From an uncultured Chitinophaga sp. (GTDB taxonomy: Bacteria; Bacteroidota; Bacteroidia; Chitinophagales; Chitinophagaceae): DNA of 64,000 nucleotides. Positions 40,786 to 50,087 of this stretch are shown in pieces. A model generated the notes under the pieces. That model searched no databases and was not told the DNA's origin. It saw nothing but the letters and a program-made list of their open reading frames with translations. Where the stretch lies: positions 248,001-312,000 of the forward strand of contig NZ_CALEJS010000042.1 in NCBI RefSeq assembly GCF_937898475.1, read 5' to 3'. Made by a program: the position numbers and the translations under genes. How positions within the stretch are numbered: the stretch's first letter is position 1; each line of letters opens with the position of its first letter.

Positions 40786-42123
40786 ATGTTTAAAAAAATA
40801 CTGATCGCCAATCGTGGAGAGATAGCCCTGCGTATCATACGCACCTGTAAAGAGATGGGCATCAAAACGGTGGCTGTATATTCTACTGCGGATAAAGACA
40901 GCCTGCATGTAAAATTTGCCGACGAGGCAGTTTGCATCGGCAAACCGCAGAGCTCAGAATCCTACCTGAATATTCCTCACCTCATGGCTGCTGCTGAGAT
41001 CACCAATGCAGACGCCATCCATCCCGGTTACGGTTTCCTCGCAGAGAATGCACGCTTCGCTGAGATATGCGGAGAGCATGGCATCAAATTTATTGGCCCC
41101 ACCCCGGAAATGATCCGGAAAATGGGCGATAAAATGACCGCCAAAGAAACCATGATAGCTGCCGGTGTACCGGTTATTCCCGGTTCCGAGGGTTTGCTGG
41201 AAAGCCTGGACCAGGCCAAGCAACTGGCCAGGGAAATGGGCCTGCCCGTGATACTCAAAGCTACCGCCGGCGGCGGTGGTAAGGGTATGCGCGTAGTGTG
41301 GGAGGAAAAGGAGCTGGAGAATGCCTATAACATGGCCAAAACTGAAGCCCGCGCCGCTTTCAATAACGATGGTATCTACATGGAGAAATTCGTGGAAGAG
41401 CCCCGTCACATTGAGATCCAGGTAGCTGGCGACCAATACGGCAAGGTGTGTCACCTGAGCGAAAGAGACTGCTCCATCCAGCGTCGTCACCAGAAGCTGG
41501 TAGAAGAATCTCCTTCTCCCTTCATGACGCCTGAATTGCGCGAAAAAATGGGTGAAGCCGCCATCAAGGCTGCTGCAGCCATCAATTACGAAAGCGTGGG
41601 CACCATCGAGTTCCTGGTTGACAAACACCGCAACTTCTACTTCATGGAAATGAATACCCGTATCCAGGTGGAGCACGGTGTAACAGAAGAGGTGATCAAT
41701 TTTGACCTTATCAAGGAACAGATCAAAATAGCCGCCGGTATCCCTATCTCAGGAAAGAACTATACGCCACAGATGCATGCCATCGAATGCCGTATCAATG
41801 CGGAAGATCCGTACAACGACTTCCGTCCTTCCCCGGGTAAGATCACTGTATTGCATATACCCGGCGGCCATGGTGTACGTGTGGATTCCCATATCTATGC
41901 CGGTTATGTGATCCCTCCCTACTACGACAGTATGGTGGCCAAGATCATTACCATTGCGCAGACCAGGGAGGAAGCCATCAACACCATGGAACGCGCATTG
42001 AGCGAATTCGTGATCGAAGGCGTGAAAACCACCATTCCATTCCATCAGCAGCTGATGCGTAATGAGGACTTCCGTAAAGGAAACTTCACCACCAAGTTCA
42101 CAGAAAGCTTTAAGCTGGTGTAA
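40786..42123 (+). CDS. accC: Biotin carboxylase subunit of acetyl-CoA carboxylase
   Basis: AccC carboxylates biotin with bicarbonate and ATP. The 445-residue protein has the N-terminal FKKILIANRGEIALRIIRTC, the HPGYGFLAENARFAE segment, the ATP-grasp loop TAGGGGKGMRVV, the catalytic region MEMNTRIQVEHGVTEEV and the C-terminal barrel ending near residue 445. The start is 8 bases after the accB stop, so the two are coupled. Confidence 0.98.
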   Translation: MFKKILIANRGEIALRIIRTCKEMGIKTVAVYSTADKDSLHVKFADEAVCIGKPQSSESYLNIPHLMAAAEITNADAIHPGYGFLAENARFAEICGEHGIKFIGPTPEMIRKMGDKMTAKETMIAAGVPVIPGSEGLLESLDQAKQLAREMGLPVILKATAGGGGKGMRVVWEEKELENAYNMAKTEARAAFNNDGIYMEKFVEEPRHIEIQVAGDQYGKVCHLSERDCSIQRRHQKLVEESPSPFMTPELREKMGEAAIKAAAAINYESVGTIEFLVDKHRNFYFMEMNTRIQVEHGVTEEVINFDLIKEQIKIAAGIPISGKNYTPQMHAIECRINAEDPYNDFRPSPGKITVLHIPGGHGVRVDSHIYAGYVIPPYYDSMVAKIITIAQTREEAINTMERALSEFVIEGVKTTIPFHQQLMRNEDFRKGNFTTKFTESFKLV

Positions 42124-42185
42124 GCAGGGTAAGATCGCTTGCCAGACAAGGGATCTTCGCCGCCAGCCGACAAAAATCTGCGTCA

Positions 42186-42395
42186 GATCGAAGGTATTCG
42201 ATGAAAGACAACAGATGTGTCATGTAAGCTGACAGATGTACCGTGACAGATCGAAGGTGTTCGATGAAAGACAGCAGATGTGTCATGTAAGCTGACAGAT
42301 GTACCGTGACAGATCAAAGGTATTCGATGTAAGATAACAGATACGGCGTGCAAGCTGACAGATGTTACGTGCAAGCTGACAGATGTGCGTTGTAA
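42186..42395. repeat. 21-bp tandem repeat, 10 units, with 63-bp higher-order period
   Basis: Ten consecutive 21-base units, typified by GCTGACAGATGTACCGTGACA, fill 210 bases. Units group in threes, so 63-base blocks starting at 42186 and 42249 are almost identical (two substitutions); later units are more diverged. A degenerate unit may precede at 42166. On the minus strand one frame stays open and encodes a 7-residue repeat (consensus near HGTSVSL), but it lacks other signs of a gene. Confidence 0.9.
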
Positions 42396-42411
42396 GCAAA
42401 TAGAAATTCAG

Positions 42412-42441
42412 CTCCGGGCAGCATTCCTGCCCGGAGTTTTT
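42412..42441 (+). terminator. Terminator of efp-accB-accC
   Basis: CTCCGGGCAG and CTGCCCGGAG form a perfect 10-bp stem with a CATTC loop, followed by TTTTT. It is separated from accC by the tandem repeat. Confidence 0.9.
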
Positions 42442-42444
42442 ATT

Positions 42445-44187
42445 TTACTCCGCTTTGATCACAGCGGTACGCTTGCCAATGCCGTTCTCGTTGAAGGCTT
42501 CTATGCAGAAGTAGTAAGGTTTGCCTTTATCCATCGCCCTGAAATAATACTCATTGGCGCCATATACCATTACGCTGGTATACAGTTTATCGGGCGCTAT
42601 CCCGCTGTAAATGGTATAGCCTGTGGCGTTATCCACCGTTTTCCATTTAAGCCAGGCATTGCGGCGCTCACTGTCGCCGCGCAGGGCTATGAATTCCCGC
42701 ACGGTATCGGGTTTTTGTCCTTTACCGTAACCAAATACCCGCAGGCCGCTGATAGCAAATTTGCCGGTGGGCATGTGGATGTTCTCCAGCCTGATATAAC
42801 GGGCCTTCACCGGTGTTGATAAAGCAATATAATCATGCGGCACATCGGTATGGTTGCGGCTTTTATCGGTGAGCAGCTGCCATTTTTTACCATCAACAGA
42901 GCTGTAGAGCTTATACTGGTGGTACAGCCCTGGCTGTTTGCCCATGATGGTAGCATCCTGGTCTGCATAGTTGATCTGGATGGCGTGAACCGTGCTAAGG
43001 GCGCCCAGGTCTGACTGCAGCCATTCGCCTTTATTGTCGGTAGCGGCACACCAGTAGGTCTTGATATCCTCATCTACCGCCTGGTTGGCCGTATAGCCGC
43101 CATAGGTAGATGATACCTGTACCGGTTTGTTGTAATTGAGCAGCATCCAGCCGGTGAACAGGCTGTTGGAAGGGTCTGCAGCGGCGTCGGGCATATAATG
43201 GGGATAGTCGCCGTAGGCCGTGTTGCAGAAAAGTAAATCATCCTTGTCAAAACCAGCGGGCCAGATGCCTATACGGCGTTCAAAATTATTCTTCACGCAG
43301 ATGGCTACGGTGGAGACATGCCACCAGTTGCCATATTTATCCTGGTAAGTAGCCCCATGACCGGCTCCCTTGGCAAAGCCGCCGGGTTTGTAGGAGAAGG
43401 GGTTGTGCGCCTGGTAGGTGAATGGTCCCAGCGGATGATCACTTACGTATACACCGTCTGCATACCCGCTGAACTCCGTGCCGGGGGCGCCGTACTGCAG
43501 GTAATATTTGCCGTTGTGCTTATTTACCCAGGCGCCTTCCATGAAGGGAGCCAGGAAAGTATTATCGTTCGCTTCACCGAATCGCTCCCAGCCGTGAATA
43601 TCGTCATGCAGGCGGATCAGGTCCTTTCTTTCGCCGATGGGCTGCAGTGTTTTACGGTCCACTTCACGGCCGTAAATGGGATAGGTATTGCTGGAGCCGT
43701 GGTAGAGGTACAGGCGGCCGTCGTCATCAGCAAAAAAGGCGGGATCCCAGGCGCCGGCTTTGAAGGAGTCTACTGCTTCCTTCCAGGTATCGGTGCGGGG
43801 ATGCTGGCTCATCCACAGGGGGAAGTTGGTGGTATAGGTAGAGCCGATCACCAGCAGTGTATCGCCCAGCACCACGGTAGCCGGAGCGCAGAGTTCATCG
43901 TATACATGGTGCCAGGGCTTCAGGAACTTGCGGGGTACAAATGTCCATTGCAGCATATCACTACTCCACCAGTAGCCCCACTGGTTGGTGGAAAAGAGGT
44001 AATAGTCGCCTTTGAACAAGGTGATCACCGGGTCTGCCGTAGCCCGGTGTTTACCCTGGGTGGTAAAGTTGGGAATGGGGCAGAAGCCGTAGTCTATATT
44101 AATAGGATTACAGTAAGTTCTTTGCTGGGCCCCGGCGGCGTAGCAGTAAATAAACAGGAGCACAAGCAGCACTAATCTTTTTCTCAT
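42445..44187 (-). CDS. Glycoside hydrolase family 43 protein with C-terminal discoidin-like and FnIII-like domains
   Basis: The 580-residue exported protein (signal peptide to about residue 20, ending AAGAQ) has an N-terminal five-bladed propeller of the GH43 type, seen in beta-xylosidases and alpha-arabinofuranosidases. Candidate catalytic acids are Asp in ATADPVITLFKGDYYL (base), Asp in GAWDPAFFADDDG and Glu in FMEGAWVNKHNGKYYL (acid). From about residue 350 an F5/8 type C-like domain (AVDEDIKTYWCAATDNKGEW) is followed by a short FnIII-like end. No SusC/SusD pair is near, so it is not in a typical polysaccharide utilisation locus. Confidence 0.85.
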   Translation of the reverse strand: MRKRLVLLVLLFIYCYAAGAQQRTYCNPINIDYGFCPIPNFTTQGKHRATADPVITLFKGDYYLFSTNQWGYWWSSDMLQWTFVPRKFLKPWHHVYDELCAPATVVLGDTLLVIGSTYTTNFPLWMSQHPRTDTWKEAVDSFKAGAWDPAFFADDDGRLYLYHGSSNTYPIYGREVDRKTLQPIGERKDLIRLHDDIHGWERFGEANDNTFLAPFMEGAWVNKHNGKYYLQYGAPGTEFSGYADGVYVSDHPLGPFTYQAHNPFSYKPGGFAKGAGHGATYQDKYGNWWHVSTVAICVKNNFERRIGIWPAGFDKDDLLFCNTAYGDYPHYMPDAAADPSNSLFTGWMLLNYNKPVQVSSTYGGYTANQAVDEDIKTYWCAATDNKGEWLQSDLGALSTVHAIQINYADQDATIMGKQPGLYHQYKLYSSVDGKKWQLLTDKSRNHTDVPHDYIALSTPVKARYIRLENIHMPTGKFAISGLRVFGYGKGQKPDTVREFIALRGDSERRNAWLKWKTVDNATGYTIYSGIAPDKLYTSVMVYGANEYYFRAMDKGKPYYFCIEAFNENGIGKRTAVIKAE

Positions 44188-44225
44188 GACGTAATGTTTT
44201 TGTACCGGTGGGTGAGAAGATAAAA

Positions 44226-44260
44226 GTAAAAAAAATCCCGCTCACCGGAAGATGAGCGGG
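44226..44260 (-). terminator. Terminator of the LTXXQ-like gene
   Basis: CCCGCTCA and TGAGCGGG form an 8-bp stem. On the minus strand it is followed by ATTTTTTTT. Confidence 0.75.
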
Positions 44261-44318
44261 GACTTGCTTTACTTTAACCTAATTGTTCTTATTTGAAATA
44301 GCCATGACGTATCTTGAA

Positions 44319-44768
44319 TCAGTTCTTACCGGGCGTTGTTCTGCCGGGTAACTGACGGTCTTCCATCCTCTTCAGTGCTCTCAGCCGTTCCAGGCGTTTG
44401 GCGTTCCATTGCACGTATTGCTGGTATTGATTTGCTGTGAGTAACGCTTTTATATGTTGCTCATGGTCCTGTTGCGCTTTGGTCAACAGTTCCTGTTTTT
44501 GTGCAGGGGTAAGTGTGTTATGCTGCAGTATCTCCCTGGTGCTGCTTTCGAGGGCTGTGTTCAGGGTTTGCCATTGCTGACTTTGTTTATCTGTTAACGC
44601 AAGTTCCGCTTTGATTATTTTCCATTGCTTGTTTTGATTAGCGGAATGACGGCTATGTGCTGCAGACAAGTCAGCTGGCGGACGGGCGCCTGCAGCATCC
44701 TGTGCCCGGGTGATCCCGGCCATCATTAGCAGGAGCAACAGGATGGTTATTGGTTGCGCAAACAGCAT
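44319..44768 (-). CDS. Small exported LTXXQ/Spy-like protein
   Basis: The 149-residue protein has a signal peptide (about 22 residues, ending ITRAQ). The mature part is highly helical and rich in Gln, Lys and Ala, with LALTDKQSQQWQTLNTALES and LTPAQKQELL, two LTxxQ-like repeats as in the Spy/CpxP periplasmic chaperones. The end RQLPGRTTPGKN is basic. Possible role: envelope stress chaperone or metal response. It lies between GSIII and GH43 on the same strand, separated from both by terminators. Confidence 0.6.
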   Translation of the reverse strand: MLFAQPITILLLLLMMAGITRAQDAAGARPPADLSAAHSRHSANQNKQWKIIKAELALTDKQSQQWQTLNTALESSTREILQHNTLTPAQKQELLTKAQQDHEQHIKALLTANQYQQYVQWNAKRLERLRALKRMEDRQLPGRTTPGKN

Positions 44769-44836
44769 AACGGTTGTATAGACGGGGCAGGGGAGGAAAA
44801 GTTTAACGGGGACAGCGATACTTTATAAAAAGAAAA

Positions 44837-44860
44837 AGCCCACGGTGAAAACCGCGGGCT
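44837..44860 (-). terminator. Terminator of glutamine synthetase III
   Basis: AGCCC-A-CGGT and ACCG-C-GGGCT form a 9-bp stem with one mismatch. On the minus strand TTTTTCTTTTT follows. Confidence 0.85.
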
Positions 44861-44888
44861 AATCATACACCAAAACAATCTTACGGTT

Positions 44889-47084
44889 TTATCGCAAGAA
44901 AAGCAGCTCTCTGTACTTGGGGAGACCCCATTTTTTGTCATCCACCAGGAACTCCAGTTTGTCGGAGTGGTAACGGATCACATCAAAGTACGGCTTAATT
45001 TTTTCACAATATTCTATAGCCTTCTGACGGCTGTCAGTCAGCTTGTTTACCACTTTGCGTGCTTCAATCATAGCCTGTACATTCTCACTGATGACATTAA
45101 TATGTTCAGCTATTTTACCAGCTATTTGTTTTTGCGCTTTAACTGCCTCTTCACCTAAGCCGATCTCTTTCAGGCCGCGGATGTTCTCGATCAGGGTGTT
45201 CTGATAGCTGATGGCAGCCGGCAGGATGGTGTTGGTAGCCAGGTCGCCGATCACGCGGGCTTCGATCTGTACTCTCTTCACATAATCTTCCAGCAGGATT
45301 TCGTGGCGGGCATGCAGTTCTTTTTCATTGTAAACACCAGTCTCGGTAAAGAGCTTGGCAGCTTTGGGCGTCACCAGGGCGTCCAGTGCATGCGGTGTGG
45401 TTTTAACGTTGGGCAGGCCTCTTTTCTCTGCTTCTTTTTCCCATTCTTCGCTGTAGCCGTCGCCTTCGAATAAAACTTTTTCCGAATCTACAATATATTT
45501 CCGAAGAGTTTGCATGATGGCAATCTCTTTTTTCTCGCCTTTCTCGATCAGGGAATCAACGTCTTTCTTGAATGTAGACAGTGTTTGCGCCATGATGGTG
45601 TTGAGGATGGTCATGGCAGAAGCACAGTTTGCAGAAGAACCTACGGCGCGGAACTCGAACTTGTTGCCGGTGAAAGCAAAGGGAGAAGTACGGTTACGGT
45701 CGGTATTGTCCAGCAGCAGTTCAGGAATATGACGGTGCAGATCCAGTTTCAGGATGGCTTCGTCCTGCTCGTCAAACTTGTTGTTTACGCGGGTTTTCAC
45801 TTCCTGTAAAACTTCGAACAGGTATTTACCTACGAATACGGAAATGATAGCCGGGGGAGCTTCGTTGGCGCCCAGACGGAAATCGTTGCTGGCAGAAGCG
45901 ATGGAAGCTCTCAGCAGGTCAGCATAATCATGTACCGCCTTGATGGTGTTCACAAAGAAAGTGAGGAACATCAGGTTGGTCTTCGGCGTTTTGCCGGGAG
46001 CCAGCAGGTTTACACCGGTATCGGTGGCCATGCTCCAGTTGTTGTGCTTACCGGAACCATTGATGCCTGCAAAAGGTTTCTCGTGCAGCAGCACTCTCAG
46101 TTTATGACGCTTGGCCACTTTGCTCATAACGTCCATCAGCAGGGAGTTGTGGTCTACTGCGATGTTCACTTCTTCAAAGATGGGAGCGCATTCGAACTGG
46201 GAAGGAGCCACCTCGTTGTGACGGGTCCTTAAAGGAATACCCAGTTTGTAAGATTCTTCTTCGAAATCGCGCATGAAAGCGTAGGCGCGTTCGGGTATGG
46301 AACCAAAGTAGTGGTCTTCCAGCTGCTGGCCTTTGGAAGGTGCGTGACCAACAACGGTACGGCCGCACATTACCAGGTCAGGACGGGCGTTAGCCAGGCT
46401 CTCATCCACCAGGAAGTATTCCTGCTCCCAACCCAGGGTGGCAGTTACTTTGGTTACGTTCTTGTCGAAGTAGTTACATACGTCTACAGCGGCTTTATCC
46501 AGTACAGAGATCGCTTTCAGCAGCGGAGCTTTGTAGTCCAGTGATTCACCGGTGTAGGATACAAATATGGTAGGGATACAGAGTGTTTTACCATAACCCT
46601 GTTCCATAATAAATGCGGGAGAGGAGGGATCCCATGCAGTATAACCGCGCGCTTCGAAAGTAGCGCGGAGACCGCCGCTGGGGAAGCTGGAAGCATCAGG
46701 CTCCTGTTGTACCAGCGCATCACCGTCAAAAGTTTCGATAGCAGAACCATCGCTCTTAATGGTGAAGAAAGAATCGTGTTTTTCAGCAGTAGTACCGGTC
46801 AGGGGCTGGAACCAGTGGGTAAAGTGGGTTACACCTTTTTTCATTGCCCATTGTTTCATACCCGCAGCGATCTGCTCTGCCATCTTACGTTCGATCTTGG
46901 ATCCGGTTTTGATGGAATTCATTAAGCTCTTGTAAGCTTCGTCACTCAGATTTTCGCGTAGAACTTTGCCCGTGAAAACATTGCTGCCGAACACCTCAGT
47001 GATTTTGCCGTTCAGCTGCTCGGGCTTGATTTTTAGATCAACGCCGGCTAGACCTTCCAGCGCCGTGAAACGTAAAGATTGCAT
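44889..47084 (-). CDS. glnN: Glutamine synthetase, type III
   Basis: GSIII makes glutamine from glutamate and ammonia with ATP and forms large double-ring dodecamers. The 731-residue length distinguishes it from GSI (about 470). It contains the GSIII N-terminal domain (FGSNVFTGKVLRENLSDE), the catalytic region with TLGWEQEYFLVDE, RHNEVAPSQFECAPIFEEVN and KPFAGINGSGKHNNWSMATD, and RNRTSPFAFTGNKFEFRAVG, of which key residues are the Arg and Glu of the active site. GSIII is the usual enzyme of Bacteroidota. No PII gene is adjacent. Confidence 0.97.
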   Translation of the reverse strand: MQSLRFTALEGLAGVDLKIKPEQLNGKITEVFGSNVFTGKVLRENLSDEAYKSLMNSIKTGSKIERKMAEQIAAGMKQWAMKKGVTHFTHWFQPLTGTTAEKHDSFFTIKSDGSAIETFDGDALVQQEPDASSFPSGGLRATFEARGYTAWDPSSPAFIMEQGYGKTLCIPTIFVSYTGESLDYKAPLLKAISVLDKAAVDVCNYFDKNVTKVTATLGWEQEYFLVDESLANARPDLVMCGRTVVGHAPSKGQQLEDHYFGSIPERAYAFMRDFEEESYKLGIPLRTRHNEVAPSQFECAPIFEEVNIAVDHNSLLMDVMSKVAKRHKLRVLLHEKPFAGINGSGKHNNWSMATDTGVNLLAPGKTPKTNLMFLTFFVNTIKAVHDYADLLRASIASASNDFRLGANEAPPAIISVFVGKYLFEVLQEVKTRVNNKFDEQDEAILKLDLHRHIPELLLDNTDRNRTSPFAFTGNKFEFRAVGSSANCASAMTILNTIMAQTLSTFKKDVDSLIEKGEKKEIAIMQTLRKYIVDSEKVLFEGDGYSEEWEKEAEKRGLPNVKTTPHALDALVTPKAAKLFTETGVYNEKELHARHEILLEDYVKRVQIEARVIGDLATNTILPAAISYQNTLIENIRGLKEIGLGEEAVKAQKQIAGKIAEHINVISENVQAMIEARKVVNKLTDSRQKAIEYCEKIKPYFDVIRYHSDKLEFLVDDKKWGLPKYRELLFLR

Positions 47085-47433
47085 GCTGTAATTGATTTTT
47101 ATACTAAGTAAAGTGATTTTAACACAAAAAAACGTTCATTACGTAAGATAAACAAGAAGTTTATTCGTTTTTGCTAAAAAATTACATTTTAGCACCAAAA
47201 ATCAGATATTTTTTGATTTTTGACCAAAAAAAATGGATGAGGGCGTTTTAAAACTGACATATTAAAAAAATAATCATATAGAAGGAGATGGTAGTTTTTG
47301 TAAATGGGGTGGGTGGCTACGTAGGTAGTAGGAGCGACCTCCGCACCGCCGACTCCCCCACTTGTCAATTGCCGGAAAATTAGGTAGGTTTGCACTTCTT
47401 TCTTACTCTTGTGTATATATATACTTTACATAC
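47085..47433. other. Divergent intergenic region between glnN and purL
   Basis: The left part is AT-rich and should carry the glnN promoter, though no TAnnTTTG box is clear there. The right part holds the purL promoter. A GC-rich patch at 47308-47360 has the palindrome CTACGTAG and imperfect pairing but no assignable function. Confidence 0.5.
47362..47392 (+). promoter_or_regulatory. Promoter of purL
   Basis: TTG at 47362-47364 and TAGGTTTG at 47385-47392 have a 20-base spacer, followed by CA. Transcription would begin about 35 bases before the ATG at 47434. Confidence 0.65.
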
Positions 47434-49698
47434 ATGCAAAGCACTGTAGAAACCACAGATAAATTAATGCATACCACCGTAGAAACTGCAGAACAGCTTG
47501 GACTTACCGCAGACGAATATGAACGTATAAAAACCATCCTGGGCCGTGTTCCCAACTTCACGGAGCTCAGCATGTATTCTGTAATGTGGAGCGAACATTG
47601 CAGCTATAAGAACTCCATCGTATGGCTGAAATCCCTGCCCCGTGAGGGCGCCCGCCTGCTGGTGAAGGCGGGAGAGGAGAATGCAGGCCTGGTAGATATA
47701 GGCGACGGTTATGCCTGCGTATTCAAAATAGAATCACATAACCACCCCAGTGCTATTGAGCCCTTCCAGGGCGCGGCCACCGGGGTAGGAGGCATTCACC
47801 GCGACATCTTCACCATGGGCGCACGCCCCATTGCCGCGCTGGACTCCCTGCGCTTCGGCAACCTGAACGATAAAAAAACTCAGCACCTGCTGAAAGGTGT
47901 TGTACACGGTATAGGCCACTATGGCAACTGCTTTGGCGTACCCACCGTTGGCGGGGAAGCCTATTTTGAAGACTGCTACGGTACCAACCCCCTGGTGAAT
48001 GCCATGAGCGTAGGTATTGTAAAAGTAGGGGAGACCGTTTCCGCTACCTCTTACGGAGAAGGCAACCCGGTATTTATTGTAGGCTCTGCCACCGGTAAAG
48101 ACGGTATCGGCGGCGCTTCCTTTGCCAGTGCCGATATCACGGAAGAAAGCGCGGAAGACCTGCCGGCTGTACAGGTGGGCGACCCCTTCCAGGAAAAGAA
48201 ACTGCTGGAAGCCTGCCTGGAAGTGATTAAAACAGGTGCGCTGATAGGCATGCAGGATATGGGCGCCGCCGGTATCACCTGCTCTACCGCTGAAATGAGC
48301 GCCAAAGGCGAACACGGTATGAACATCTACCTGGAAAAAGTGCCTACCCGCCAGGAGAATATGAAAGCCTGGGAAATGCTGCTCAGCGAAAGCCAGGAAC
48401 GTATGCTCATCGTAGTGCAGAAAGGCCGCGAAGCCGAAGTGCTGAAAGTATTCGATAAATGGGACCTGCACTGCGTGCAGATCGGTGAAGTAACCAAAGA
48501 TCCCCGTCTTAAATTCTATATGAACGGTGTGCTCGAAGCCGATGTACCGGCAGAAAGCCTGGTGCTGGGCGGCGGCGCTCCGCAATACCATCGGGCTTAT
48601 ACCGAGCCTGCTTATTTTGAGAAAATAAAGGCTTTTGACATCCAGAACATACCAGATACCACCCACCCCCGCTTTGTGGCGGAAAGGCTGGCCAAACTGC
48701 CTAACATCGCCTCTAAACGCTGGATCTATACACAGTATGACAGCATGGTAGGTACTGCCAACGCTACCACCAATGCACCCAGCGATGCGGCCATAGTACT
48801 GGTAAAGGGCACTAAGAAAGCACTGGCCGTTACTACGGACTGTAACAGCCGTTATGTGTTTGCCAACCCGCATATCGGCGGACAAATAGCCGTGGCAGAA
48901 GCGGCCCGTAACATTGTGTGCAGCGGCGGCGAACCGGTGGCTATCACCAACTGCCTGAACTTCGGTAATCCCTACGATCCGGAAGTATACTACCAGTTTG
49001 TATATGCTATCAAAGGCATGGGCGAAGCCTGCCGTAAGTTCGATACCCCGGTTACCGGCGGTAACGTAAGCTTCTATAACCAGTCGCCCGACGGCCCCGT
49101 ATATCCTACCCCCACCATCGGTATGCTGGGTATACTGGACAACCTGGAGCAGCGCATTACGCTGGACTTTAAAGCTGCCGGCCACCTGGTATACATTGTG
49201 GGCCGCAGCCGTAATGATATTAACAGCTCTGAATACCTGCACAAGCTCATTGGTATAGAGCACAGCCCTGCGCCGCATTTCAACCTGGAAGAAGAACACC
49301 GCCTGCAGGCGGCTATTACCCGGCTGAATAAAGCCGGATTGATACAGTCTGCACACGACATCAGCGAAGGCGGCCTCTTTATTACCCTGCTGGAAAGCGC
49401 AATGACCAGCGGCCTGGGTTTTGAAGTGAACACCAACAGCAATTTCCGTAAGGATGCCTACCTGTTTGGCGAAAGCCAGAGCCGCGTAGTGGTGACCATC
49501 AGACCGGAAGACCAGGAGAAATTTGAGGCCGTATTACATGGCCTGGTAGATACTACTGATCATTCCGTACGGCACGAAAAGATAGGCGTGGTGAAAGGCG
49601 ACCGTATCGTAGTGGATGGAGAAGACTGGGGCGTAATACAGGACTGGAAAACGGCTTACGATACGTCTATTGAAAGCCACCTGGGCCAGGATAAGTAA
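47434..49698 (+). CDS. purL: Phosphoribosylformylglycinamidine synthase subunit PurL
   Basis: PurL converts FGAR to FGAM in purine synthesis. The 754-residue form is the small PurL, which needs separate PurQ and PurS for ammonia. Motifs include MYSVMWSEHCSYKNS, the ATP-binding IESHNHPSAIEPFQGAATG, GDPFQEKKLLEA and the second AIRS-like half with TTDCNSRYVFANPHIGGQ. The start is ATG 47434, downstream of the promoter; ATG 47467 is a second option, because the first 22 residues are a tandem 11-residue duplication (MQSTVETTDKL, MHTTVETAEQL). Confidence 0.96.
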   Translation: MQSTVETTDKLMHTTVETAEQLGLTADEYERIKTILGRVPNFTELSMYSVMWSEHCSYKNSIVWLKSLPREGARLLVKAGEENAGLVDIGDGYACVFKIESHNHPSAIEPFQGAATGVGGIHRDIFTMGARPIAALDSLRFGNLNDKKTQHLLKGVVHGIGHYGNCFGVPTVGGEAYFEDCYGTNPLVNAMSVGIVKVGETVSATSYGEGNPVFIVGSATGKDGIGGASFASADITEESAEDLPAVQVGDPFQEKKLLEACLEVIKTGALIGMQDMGAAGITCSTAEMSAKGEHGMNIYLEKVPTRQENMKAWEMLLSESQERMLIVVQKGREAEVLKVFDKWDLHCVQIGEVTKDPRLKFYMNGVLEADVPAESLVLGGGAPQYHRAYTEPAYFEKIKAFDIQNIPDTTHPRFVAERLAKLPNIASKRWIYTQYDSMVGTANATTNAPSDAAIVLVKGTKKALAVTTDCNSRYVFANPHIGGQIAVAEAARNIVCSGGEPVAITNCLNFGNPYDPEVYYQFVYAIKGMGEACRKFDTPVTGGNVSFYNQSPDGPVYPTPTIGMLGILDNLEQRITLDFKAAGHLVYIVGRSRNDINSSEYLHKLIGIEHSPAPHFNLEEEHRLQAAITRLNKAGLIQSAHDISEGGLFITLLESAMTSGLGFEVNTNSNFRKDAYLFGESQSRVVVTIRPEDQEKFEAVLHGLVDTTDHSVRHEKIGVVKGDRIVVDGEDWGVIQDWKTAYDTSIESHLGQDK

Positions 49699-49720
49699 AA
49701 ATAAAAAAGCAAGTAATAAA

Positions 49721-49755
49721 AAAGGAGCGGTGCAAAAATCACCGCTCCTTTTTGC
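49721..49755 (+). terminator. Terminator of purL
   Basis: AAAGGAGCGGTG and CACCGCTCCTTT form a perfect 12-bp stem with a 7-base loop, followed by TT and GCTTTTT. Confidence 0.88.
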
Positions 49756-50087
49756 TTTTTAATACCTGCTCTGATTATTTACTTTCTTATTAATAACACA
49801 TCCGTTGGCAGGCGCAAACCCCGTACAGATCGCCTTCTGTAGCGCCCGCTATTCCTGCAGGGAATACTTCAGTATTACGAATAAACGTAAGTGTTACGGT
49901 TATTCGGGTGAAACTAATAACAGTGGCACAAAGCAGGGGAATTAAGTGTATACGTACCCGGGGGAAATTTGTGGCAACGAAGTTATGCACATTTTGTTAT
50001 GTTCCAGGGAGTTACTTAACGAGTTATTAACAAAATGGCACCTTCGTGTGATGTTTTCTACAATTGAGTGACATAATTTTGGATATA

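Larger units (their letters stand above)
42124..42444. other. accC-GH43 intergenic region
   Basis: This 321-base region is mostly a 21-bp tandem repeat, followed by a strong terminator. No gene is supported. Confidence 0.7.

Noticed and set aside
42183..42374. 63-codon minus-strand frame with heptapeptide repeats
   Set aside because: It consists entirely of the 21-bp tandem repeat, has no non-repeat domain or start context, and any repeat with a unit divisible by three tends to keep one frame open. Kept only as a remark in the repeat entry.
42186..42395. CRISPR array
   Set aside because: Units are 21 bases and directly adjacent with no unique spacers, and no cas genes are present.
47734..49356. 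540-codon minus-strand frame opposite purL
   Set aside because: It is a shadow produced by codon bias of purL; no motif, promoter or family resemblance is seen, and purL is certain on the other strand.
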